A DNA stretch of 64,000 nt, from NCBI RefSeq assembly GCF_012030425.1, contig NZ_JAAUVN010000001.1, positions 558,001 through 622,000 on the forward strand, read 5' to 3'. The stretch comes from Sphingobacterium sp. B16(2022). Its GTDB lineage: Bacteria > Bacteroidota > Bacteroidia > Sphingobacteriales > Sphingobacteriaceae. This document shows positions 8,737 through 15,821 of the stretch, in pieces (positions within the stretch are counted from its first letter, which is position 1; the number at the start of each line of letters is the position of its first letter). The notes under the pieces are model-generated. The model had not been told where the DNA came from. It saw only the letters and a program-made list of their open reading frames with translations, and did no database searches. A program made the position numbers and the translations under genes.

Positions 8737-9993
8737 TTAGAAAAGGGTTAATTGTTGACTGTCGTTTTTAATGTACTTACTGCTGGATTGTGCCAGAATA
8801 TATTGTTTGATATGGGATCCGGGCTTGTCCGCATAGAGTTGTTGAAAACCGAGACAAGTAATAAAATACTTTGCCCGATTGGTGGCTACTCCTAGCTTTT
8901 GCAGGTTTTCGAGGCGTAATGGACCGAAGCGTCGAGCCAGAATGATCTTTTTAGCAGACTGTACACCAATACCTGGTACCCGCAAAATAAAATGATAATC
9001 TGCTTTATTGATATCGACAGGGAAGGCATGTTGATTGCGTAATGCCCAGCTGAGTTTTGGATCGATATCGAGATCTAGCAAGGGATGGTTGTCATTGACA
9101 ATCTCGTCTGCCCTGAAGCCGTAGAACCGCATGAGCCAATCGGACTGATACAGTCTGTTTTCGCGTACCATAGGAACTGCAGTGCCAATTTCGGGCAAGC
9201 GCTTGTCGTAGGAGATGGGTACGTAGCCGGAATAGTAGACACGTTTTAAATGATAATTTTTATAAAAATGCTGTGCTGTTTGGATGATATGTTTATCTGA
9301 TTCGCCGGAAGCGCCAATAATCATTTGTGTACTTTGTCCTGCTGGAGCGAATGTCGGTGTAGATTTGATGATCTTTCTTTCCTCATTTGTTCTGATAATT
9401 TCATTTTTTAGATAGCGCATAGGAATGATCATATCTTCCCGGCTTTTATCGGGCGCTAAAAGTTTGAGTCCTTCTTTTGTAGGTATCTCGAGATTGATAC
9501 TCAAACGGTCGGCATACAATCCAGCTTCATGGACGAGCTCATCGCTTGCTCCAGGAATGGTTTTTAGGTGGATATAGCCATTGAATTTATGTTCCAAACG
9601 TAATTTTTTAGCGATGGACACTAATCTTTCCATCGTATAATCGGCATTTTTAAATATACCTGAGCTTAAAAATAGTCCTTCTATGTAGTTCCTCCGATAA
9701 AAGTTGATCGTCAGATCGACGACTTCCTGTACGGTGAATGCCGCCCGTTCGATATCATTGCTCTTTCGTGATACGCAGTAAGCACAATCATAAATGCAAT
9801 GATTGGTTAACAAGATCTTCAACAAGGAAACACAACGTCCATCTTCGGTATAAGAATGACAGATGCCGCCTTGATTGGCATTTCCGATTCCTTTATTTTT
9901 ATTAGCTCGATTACTTCCGCTCGAACTGCAACTTACGTCGTATTTGGCGGCATCGGCTAAAATATTAAGTTTTTGAACTATACGATCTGACAT
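8737..9993 (-). CDS. Putative DNA modification/repair radical SAM protein (TIGR03916)
   Basis: A 418-residue radical SAM enzyme. The [4Fe-4S] cluster cysteines are C66, C70 and C73 in NHCIYDCAYCVSR. Downstream are the usual barrel segments, for example LFLSSGIFKNADYT. The C-terminal part, from about residue 325, has a helix-hairpin-helix fold signature (VPGIGVQSAKKIILARRFG), which normally binds DNA. The family is known by the label putative DNA modification/repair radical SAM protein; no substrate is established to my knowledge. It is the first gene of a two-gene operon with the DUF4130 protein. Its promoter region contains two dyads (10009-10032), suggesting regulation. Confidence 0.92.
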   Translation of the reverse strand: MSDRIVQKLNILADAAKYDVSCSSSGSNRANKNKGIGNANQGGICHSYTEDGRCVSLLKILLTNHCIYDCAYCVSRKSNDIERAAFTVQEVVDLTINFYRRNYIEGLFLSSGIFKNADYTMERLVSIAKKLRLEHKFNGYIHLKTIPGASDELVHEAGLYADRLSINLEIPTKEGLKLLAPDKSREDMIIPMRYLKNEIIRTNEERKIIKSTPTFAPAGQSTQMIIGASGESDKHIIQTAQHFYKNYHLKRVYYSGYVPISYDKRLPEIGTAVPMVRENRLYQSDWLMRFYGFRADEIVNDNHPLLDLDIDPKLSWALRNQHAFPVDINKADYHFILRVPGIGVQSAKKIILARRFGPLRLENLQKLGVATNRAKYFITCLGFQQLYADKPGSHIKQYILAQSSSKYIKNDSQQLTLF

Positions 9994-10008
9994 AACGCTG
10001 TTAATTTT

Positions 10009-10032
10009 AGTAAATATACTAATATTATTAGT
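10009..10032. promoter_or_regulatory. Dyad-rich promoter/operator before the radical SAM operon
   Basis: Two overlapping inverted repeats lie 16-39 bases upstream of the start: AGTA-N4-TACT (10009-10020) and ACTAAT-N3-ATTAGT (10018-10032). The minus strand also reads TATATTTA at 10011-10018, one base from TAnnTTTG, so the dyads overlap a probable -7 element. This is the geometry expected for a repressor site; the regulator is unknown. Confidence 0.4.
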
Positions 10033-10229
10033 TATCTATGTCAATTGCGATAATTTATAGCAAATTATTTTATTTATGATATCAGAAATAAAGGAGGTTA
10101 CTCGGATTTTGTAGCTTACGATGCGATCAATATTTTTAAGGTGTTTTTAAATTTCCTACCTTGTATCTGAATTTTTAAGGGGATGTGCATGTACGAAGTT
10201 TTGGAATTAAATTCTTCAGTAAGAATAGT

Positions 10230-10682
10230 ATGGAAATGGATAGCTTATATATTGAACAGGTTATTGCAACGAGGACCTGGAAATTACGTCAGCAGGTACT
10301 GTATCCGGAAGGCTCGTTAAAGGATGTGATGATTGATGCGGATTTTGACGGGACGCACTTTGCGGCGACCATAGCAGGGGAGCTGATAGGGGTAATCTCT
10401 GTGTTTAAGATAGAAGAGGGGCACTATCAGTTTCGAAAATTTGCGGTTCTTCCTCATTTTCAGGGAAATGGTATAGGTACTGCACTATTCAAATCTGTTG
10501 TTGACTTTTGTCGGTTATGGAATGGTGTTTCGCTTTTTTGTGATGCACGGATAGCAGCTGTTCCTTTCTATGAAAAACTAGGAATGCATATTAAGGGAGA
10601 GCACTTTTTCAAGAAAGAACTTGAATATGTTCGCATGGAAATCGGTTTATTTAATCAGAGCAGACATCAAACTGATATATAA
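10230..10682 (+). CDS. GNAT family N-acetyltransferase
   Basis: An acetyltransferase of about 150 residues. The N-terminus ATRTWKLRQQVLYP is typical of a GNAT subgroup that begins with an RxxVL motif. The acetyl-CoA loop is FRKFAVLPHFQGNGIGTAL (Q/RxxGxG/A), and the C-terminal strand ends in FYEKLGMHIKGEHFFK. The start is uncertain: an in-frame ATG at 10185 would add 15 residues that look unlike the family, and ATG codons at 10230 and 10236 fit the expected N-terminus better. It is divergent from the radical SAM operon, with no evident functional partner. Substrate unknown. Confidence 0.85.
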   Translation: MEMDSLYIEQVIATRTWKLRQQVLYPEGSLKDVMIDADFDGTHFAATIAGELIGVISVFKIEEGHYQFRKFAVLPHFQGNGIGTALFKSVVDFCRLWNGVSLFCDARIAAVPFYEKLGMHIKGEHFFKKELEYVRMEIGLFNQSRHQTDI

Positions 10683-10747
10683 AGTGATTCGGTTGAGTGA
10701 AGTCGTATCGCATCTAAAGCGCTATTTGCCGCGAACGTAACGATGTG

Positions 10748-11575
10748 CTAATTCCAAGTTTTTAAGTTTTGGGGGTAGAATTTCCATTCAGGTGTTCTGA
10801 TTACATCGCCAGACAAGACGTACCAAGGGCTTAAAGATTTGTTAACGGGATTATTGATAATCTGCAATTCCTGTGCAGGCATATAACTTTGAGCCATTAA
10901 AACCAGTTTCTGACCATTTTTAGGGTTTACGGCTATATCGACAATAATAATAGCATGTCCAATCGGATTTCCTTTTTGGACAAAGGTATCACCTATTTGG
11001 ACATCATCCATGGATTTGACAGTTGTCAGTTCATCGTGGAGGGAGCTTGTATTGGCATAAGCAAAAATATTCTCTAGGTATTTCCAGTATTTGGGATAGG
11101 TGTAATCTCCAGAGGCAAATTGTTCATAATAACGAGGTTTACCATCGGACAGAAAATTGAAATGAATATCTTTGTATTTCTTATTTTGGTATAAATAGTC
11201 AGCTCGCAACCGCATGACAGCATCTGCACATTGATGTAGGTCTCTTTTTCCTATGGGCAGATCGATTACACTTGCGTAGATGTCTCTTCTATCTTTTGTT
11301 CTTCCATTATAATAAGTCACAAGTGACTCAATAGGTTTGAGAGGGAGTTGCTGTAAGAAATAACCAAATTCATTTTTTTTGTAGTTTTCTCTTTCGTAGC
11401 CAACCGGGGGGGTGAATCTGTCTTTAATGGTTTTACCCTGGGGATCTATCAATTTTTGATTATAACCATCAACCACATGCAACTGTTTGGGCTTATCCTG
11501 AGATTTATTTTGATTGGATGATGCTGTACAGCTGATGAGGACAAAGGGGACATAAATGAGGTATAAGATCTTCAT
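10748..11575 (-). CDS. DUF4846 domain-containing lipoprotein
   Basis: A 275-residue protein starting at the ATG at 11575; a longer frame to 11626 would bury the signal peptide and overlap the upstream gene. The N-terminus MKILYLIYVPFVLISC is a lipoprotein signal peptide with the lipobox LISC. The body fits DUF4846: DLHQCADAVMRLRADYLY, a long central region and IGHAIIIVDIAVNP near the C-terminus (GxHxxxIxD pattern). The function of DUF4846 is unknown; the GHAIIIVD stretch recalls papain-like or NlpC-type folds, but no full catalytic triad can be assigned by eye. It follows the DUF3943 gene by 13 bases, so the two form an envelope operon. Confidence 0.85.
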   Translation of the reverse strand: MKILYLIYVPFVLISCTASSNQNKSQDKPKQLHVVDGYNQKLIDPQGKTIKDRFTPPVGYERENYKKNEFGYFLQQLPLKPIESLVTYYNGRTKDRRDIYASVIDLPIGKRDLHQCADAVMRLRADYLYQNKKYKDIHFNFLSDGKPRYYEQFASGDYTYPKYWKYLENIFAYANTSSLHDELTTVKSMDDVQIGDTFVQKGNPIGHAIIIVDIAVNPKNGQKLVLMAQSYMPAQELQIINNPVNKSLSPWYVLSGDVIRTPEWKFYPQNLKTWN

Positions 11576-11588
11576 GTGTTTTTTTTTG

Positions 11589-13136
11589 TTAAAATAAAAC
11601 ATTGTATCCCAATGAGAAACGTGCAAATGGGTAGCTTTTGTTGATATCAGGATAGTCTTTGAAATTACCTTCTAATCTAAAATAACCAGAATTCATGTTT
11701 AAAGAGAAGTTTTTCAATAGACGTAGACTGCCACTAATCGATGCTGTATGTAAAAAATAATGGGATTCATTGCCACTTAAGGTAACAAAATAACCACCAT
11801 GGTATTGTGCTCCGAATTTAAATCTGTTCAGCACACTGATTTCTCCTGAACCGCGGACATCGACACCTGGTCCGTAATTGTAATTACGGCTTTCTCCAAA
11901 GAGGAGGTAGGGATCAGGAACTGCGGCCAGTATGACAGGACCACCACCTATAGTTGTTGTTAAGCGATTCTTGCCTCCTAAACTAAAGTTTGATATGACG
12001 TTGTAATTCATACTTTGTGCTCCGTAGAAGAAGGCTTCATTATGATAGAAGTCATAATTTGCAGAGAGTACGCCGAGATGTCTACCCGGAAGATTTTTGA
12101 TAATGCGTTTTCCGTAGAGTGACGCATATACGTTTACGGTGTTGACAAATGAGCTGTCGTCTCCGCCAACCTCCAGATTGACATAGAAATCATCAAACGG
12201 TTTTTTGTTTTCAATGTTGTCATTGGTATAGATCAAGCTTAACCGAACAAAATAATCTGTTTTTCCTTTTGTGATAATGTCTAGGTCTTTTGTGTCAAAA
12301 CGGCGGAAACCAAAATCGACCTCGGCTTTGACTTTAGAAGAATCAATAACAGCTCCTTTTACGACTCTTCCCCAACGGCCATCCAATAAACGATTTAGCC
12401 CGTTGACTGGATTAATGAAAAAAGCTAATACTTCTTTTCCTTGCCGCTCGGCTAAGGAACTGGTCGGTCTGGACAGTACATTTTGTGAAATACGGTGTGT
12501 GATTTCCCCCAATATAATGCCGCCATAGGTTGTGTTTACTAAATCATTGATTGAAGGGGCCTGTGTCTCTCCTGCAGTTTCCCAGATAAAGCTTCCTGCT
12601 AAAGTGGCAAGGGAGGATTGAAGAAAGCTATAGTTGTTGGATCTGAATGCATTAAAATACAGTTGACCGTGATAAGGGTGGGCAATTTGATTTGTAGCAA
12701 ATGCATTGTCGTCCCATGCCCATGCACTTGGTTTAAGATGTTTGAACCAGTTGTTTAATGTGATGTGCGAGTAGGGATCTTTTCTGATGAAGTAGTTGAA
12801 AGAAGCTGGTAATGCCTGAAACATGAACCATTCGGTCGCCGCTCTTGCAAAGTGTTTCCGAGGGTTGTGATTGATGGTATCCTGGTAATTTGGAATCTGA
12901 TAGCTCTTATTTACATAACTTTGCTTTACAGAGTTATTTGAATAAGGAGTGACCTGAGTGTTGCTGATGACCGTATCGGTGTTATATTTTTCATTTAAAG
13001 GTTTAAATTTGTTTACGGTATCTCGATATTCCTGTATATATTCTTGTGCATAAAGAGGTCGTGCAATAGTGATAACCAATAATAGGAGGGGCAAGATAAA
13101 AAAGGAAAGAGAAGCGCGCTTCGTTGTTGTAATCAT
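11589..13136 (-). CDS. DUF3943 domain-containing outer-membrane protein
   Basis: A 515-residue exported protein. It starts with a basic stretch (TTTKRASL) and a hydrophobic signal core ending near PLYAQEY. The middle carries the DUF3943 signature: KPSAWAWDDNAFATNQIAHP, YHGQLYFNAFRSN and GSFIWETAGE. The C-terminal 250 residues consist of alternating hydrophobic/aromatic strands ending in FARFSLGYNVLF, with a terminal phenylalanine as in outer-membrane barrels. Family function is unknown. It is followed at 13 bases by a DUF4846 lipoprotein, and the pair may act together at the outer membrane (inference). Confidence 0.87.
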   Translation of the reverse strand: MITTTKRASLSFFILPLLLLVITIARPLYAQEYIQEYRDTVNKFKPLNEKYNTDTVISNTQVTPYSNNSVKQSYVNKSYQIPNYQDTINHNPRKHFARAATEWFMFQALPASFNYFIRKDPYSHITLNNWFKHLKPSAWAWDDNAFATNQIAHPYHGQLYFNAFRSNNYSFLQSSLATLAGSFIWETAGETQAPSINDLVNTTYGGIILGEITHRISQNVLSRPTSSLAERQGKEVLAFFINPVNGLNRLLDGRWGRVVKGAVIDSSKVKAEVDFGFRRFDTKDLDIITKGKTDYFVRLSLIYTNDNIENKKPFDDFYVNLEVGGDDSSFVNTVNVYASLYGKRIIKNLPGRHLGVLSANYDFYHNEAFFYGAQSMNYNVISNFSLGGKNRLTTTIGGGPVILAAVPDPYLLFGESRNYNYGPGVDVRGSGEISVLNRFKFGAQYHGGYFVTLSGNESHYFLHTASISGSLRLLKNFSLNMNSGYFRLEGNFKDYPDINKSYPFARFSLGYNVLF

Positions 13137-13242
13137 ATCTATACTTCAGGCTTAATTTCTTAAACAAGTAATAAACTTAAATAGTTTTAAACTTAATCGG
13201 AAAAATATTACTGTTACGCAATCAATCTTGACTTAAGTTTGA

Positions 13243-13830
13243 TTATTCTGAGCCTGCTTTTGTCAGATCCAGTCTGTCTGCTTCCGTAATTGGCCGAATG
13301 ATCTGACATGGGTTTCCTGCGGCGATGACATTGGCCGGTATGTTTTTGGTGACCACGGAGCCGGAACCAACAATACTGTTTTCACCGATCTCTATGCCAG
13401 GATTAACAATAACATTGCCTCCTAACCAGACATTGTCTGCTATGTTGATCGGTTTAGAACATTGCCATCCTTTTGCGCGGTCTTCAGGATGGATCGCATG
13501 AGTGGACGTAAATAATGAAACATTAGGACCGAATAAGACATTTTTACCAATTGTAATCGGAGCAGCATCTAGCAGAGTGCAGTTATAATTGGCGAAAAAA
13601 TTGTCGTCTATAGAAATGTTGAAACCATAGTCGCAATAAAAAGGAGGTTCAATAAAAAAACGGTTGGATTTCGTGTTAAGTAGATTTTTAATGATGATCT
13701 GTCTTTCTTTAAAAGATTTTGGTTCGGCATCATTAAATTTCTTTAACTGCATTTTTGCATGGAGTCGTTTCTCGAAAAGCTCTTTTCCAGATTCACGATA
13801 ATATTGATTCGTTAGATTCTTATTGTCCAT
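13243..13830 (-). CDS. Sugar O-acetyltransferase (maltose/galactoside acetyltransferase type)
   Basis: A 195-residue left-handed beta-helix acetyltransferase. The N-terminal Mac domain (YYRESGKELFEKRLHAK) precedes hexapeptide repeats. The catalytic-histidine segment reads FTSTHAIHPEDRAKG, and VWLGGNVIVNPGIEIGENS shows the repeat turns. This matches the Maa/LacA/NodL group, which transfers acetyl from acetyl-CoA to sugars. It is divergent from pepD, 52 bases away. A TAATTTCG-like element (minus, 13835-13842) lies directly against the ATG and would make the transcript nearly leaderless. Sugar substrate unknown. Confidence 0.93.
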   Translation of the reverse strand: MDNKNLTNQYYRESGKELFEKRLHAKMQLKKFNDAEPKSFKERQIIIKNLLNTKSNRFFIEPPFYCDYGFNISIDDNFFANYNCTLLDAAPITIGKNVLFGPNVSLFTSTHAIHPEDRAKGWQCSKPINIADNVWLGGNVIVNPGIEIGENSIVGSGSVVTKNIPANVIAAGNPCQIIRPITEADRLDLTKAGSE

Positions 13831-13854
13831 GGGCCGAAATTACTTCAAAAAAAC

Positions 13855-13862
13855 TAACTTTG
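13855..13862 (+). promoter_or_regulatory. -7 promoter element of pepD
   Basis: TAACTTTG is an exact TAnnTTTG match 20 bases before the ATG at 13883. It helps to fix that start, since in-frame ATG codons further left would lie upstream of the transcript start. Confidence 0.55.
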
Positions 13863-13882
13863 TTGTTGAAATAGAAAAAATT

Positions 13883-15349
13883 ATGGCAAATAATAATTTA
13901 GATGCCTTAGCTCCTCAAGAGCTATGGGCGAATTTTTCTGCATTGAATGCAGTTCCACGTGCTTCGAAGAAAGAAGAACGTGTTATCGCATTTATGATAG
14001 ATTTTGGTAAAAGCTTGGGTCTTGAGGTTACTGAAGATCATGTTGGCAATGTCCTGATTAAAAAAGCGGCAACTGTTGGTATGGAAGACCGTAAAACGGT
14101 CGTCCTGCAATCCCACTTGGATATGGTTCATCAAAAAAATAACGATACTATTTTTGATTTTGATACGCAGGGTATCGATATGTTTGTGGATGGTGATTGG
14201 GTAAAGGCAAAAGGCACGACTTTAGGTGCAGATAATGGAATTGGCGTTGCTACAATTATGACCATTTTAGCTTCCCAAGAACTGGAGCATCCTGCAATCG
14301 AAGCCTTGTTTACGATTGATGAAGAAACGGGTATGACTGGAGCAATGGGGTTGCAAGGTGGTGTATTGACTGGAGATATTTTATTAAACCTGGATACGGA
14401 GGAGGATGATGAACTTGATATCGGGTGTGCAGGTGGAATTGATGTAACAGCTACTAAGTCTTATCAAGAGGAGGCTAGTCCTTCTGGAGCTGTTGCTTTT
14501 GAAATTGTTGTCAAGGGCCTTAATGGCGGTCATTCAGGAATTGAAATTCATAAAGGTTTGGGGAATGCGAATAAAATCATGAACCGCCTTTTGTATAAAT
14601 CTTATGATGAGTTTGGTTTACAGCTTGCAACTCTAAATGGTGGAAGTCTACGAAATGCAATTCCGCGTGAGTCTACTGCAACGGTAATTGTTTCTTCTGA
14701 ACATGAGGATAATTTTGCGTCAGATTTAGCTCCTCTTATTGAAGCTATTAAAACTGAGTTTAAAACAGTAGATGGTGGATTGACAATATCAATTGAAAAA
14801 TTAACTACTGTTCCTGCTGCTGTTCTTTCTGCTCAAGATCAGGAGTTGTTGATCAATGCAATCTATGCGGCACATAATGGTGTTTACCGTGTGAGCGCAG
14901 ACTTTGAAGATCTTGTGGAAACTTCTAATAATATTGCCAAAGTGAGTGTTGGCGATGGAAAAATGAGTATTAAATGCTTGACACGATCATCTGTTGAAAG
15001 TTCTAAAATAGATTTAGCCCAATCTTTGGAAGCTGGTTTTTCAATAGCTGGATTTGATGTTGTATTTTCAGGATCTTACCCTGGATGGACACCAAATGCT
15101 GATTCTGAAATTTTAGAGGTTTTGAAACGTATTTATATTGAACAGCATGAAGAGGAGCCAAAGGTGGTTGCGTGCCATGCTGGACTGGAATGTGGAATTT
15201 TGGGAACGAATTATCCTGAAATGGATATGATTTCCTTTGGACCAACTATTTTGGGTGCACACTCTCCGGCAGAGCGGGTATCTATATCTTCTGTTCAGAA
15301 ATATTGGGAATTTGTGAAACAAATTTTAAAAGAAATTCCTAAAAAATAG
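13883..15349 (+). CDS. pepD: Aminoacyl-histidine dipeptidase (beta-Ala-His dipeptidase, M20)
   Basis: Cytosolic M20 metallopeptidase (PepD) that cleaves Xaa-His dipeptides such as carnosine. From the ATG at 13883 it has 488 residues, the usual PepD length. Metal ligands are visible: H78 and D80 in LQSHLDMVHQ, the Asp of TTLGADNGIG, the EE pair of TIDEETGMTG and a late His near GAHSPAERVS. The lid domain contains GGHSGIEIHKGLGNANK. The frame extends upstream to 13823, but a -7 element at 13855-13862 argues against that start. The gene is monocistronic with a terminator 20 bases after the stop. Released histidine could feed the hut operon elsewhere in this window (inference). Confidence 0.95.
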   Translation: MANNNLDALAPQELWANFSALNAVPRASKKEERVIAFMIDFGKSLGLEVTEDHVGNVLIKKAATVGMEDRKTVVLQSHLDMVHQKNNDTIFDFDTQGIDMFVDGDWVKAKGTTLGADNGIGVATIMTILASQELEHPAIEALFTIDEETGMTGAMGLQGGVLTGDILLNLDTEEDDELDIGCAGGIDVTATKSYQEEASPSGAVAFEIVVKGLNGGHSGIEIHKGLGNANKIMNRLLYKSYDEFGLQLATLNGGSLRNAIPRESTATVIVSSEHEDNFASDLAPLIEAIKTEFKTVDGGLTISIEKLTTVPAAVLSAQDQELLINAIYAAHNGVYRVSADFEDLVETSNNIAKVSVGDGKMSIKCLTRSSVESSKIDLAQSLEAGFSIAGFDVVFSGSYPGWTPNADSEILEVLKRIYIEQHEEEPKVVACHAGLECGILGTNYPEMDMISFGPTILGAHSPAERVSISSVQKYWEFVKQILKEIPKK

Positions 15350-15369
15350 GATATTGTATCAAAAATAAG

Positions 15370-15403
15370 AAAAGGCTTAAATTTAATTTTAAGCCTTTTT
15401 TTT
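15370..15403 (+). terminator. Terminator of pepD
   Basis: Perfect 12-bp stem (15370-15381 with 15388-15399), 6-base loop TTTAAT, then TTTTTGTTTTC. Confidence 0.88.
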
Positions 15404-15821
15404 GTTTTCTCTATTGCTATTTTAATAAAGTTTGTATATATTTACTTTAGATCGATTTTAATTAAGGGGGCATCACCTCTTTTATTTAAAATAACCTTGA
15501 TCTTCATGTTTGGCATTCCCATGCTACTGCTGTAAAATATAGTTTAAGAAGGCCTGCCTTTCATTTATTCAAAAAGGACAAAGTTTTATTCTTACTAGAA
15601 TTGCCAATGTGGTAATTTAGACTAGTTTTTGTGATTAAATATTCAAAATATATCCTTGTGTTTTTATGACTTTAAAATATATTTGTTTGTTTGGTGTTAT
15701 TTTATCAAAATTTTAGGTGCTAAAAAGGATGTTTTAACATATTCATTTCATGTTAAAATTAGTTAAATAGATATGGGAGTTTTACTTTTGCAGCATCAAA
15801 ACTATATCAAACACATCTTAC
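15404..15821. other. 418-bp intergenic region before the TonB-dependent receptor
   Basis: AT-rich with no convincing gene and no riboswitch core that I recognise (no TPP or cobalamin box). The only structured parts are a probable -7 element at 15783-15790 and a 26-codon minus-strand frame at 15442-15522 that I do not call as a gene. Confidence 0.6.
15783..15790 (+). promoter_or_regulatory. -7 promoter element of the TonB-dependent receptor gene
   Basis: TACTTTTG, an exact TAnnTTTG match, 31 bases upstream of the start codon. No clear -33 element. Confidence 0.5.

Noticed and set aside
15442..15522. 26-codon minus-strand frame with MPNMKIKVILNKRGDAP, faintly like an integrase N-terminus
   Set aside because: Too short, no continuing homology on either side, and no att-like repeats or other mobile genes nearby.
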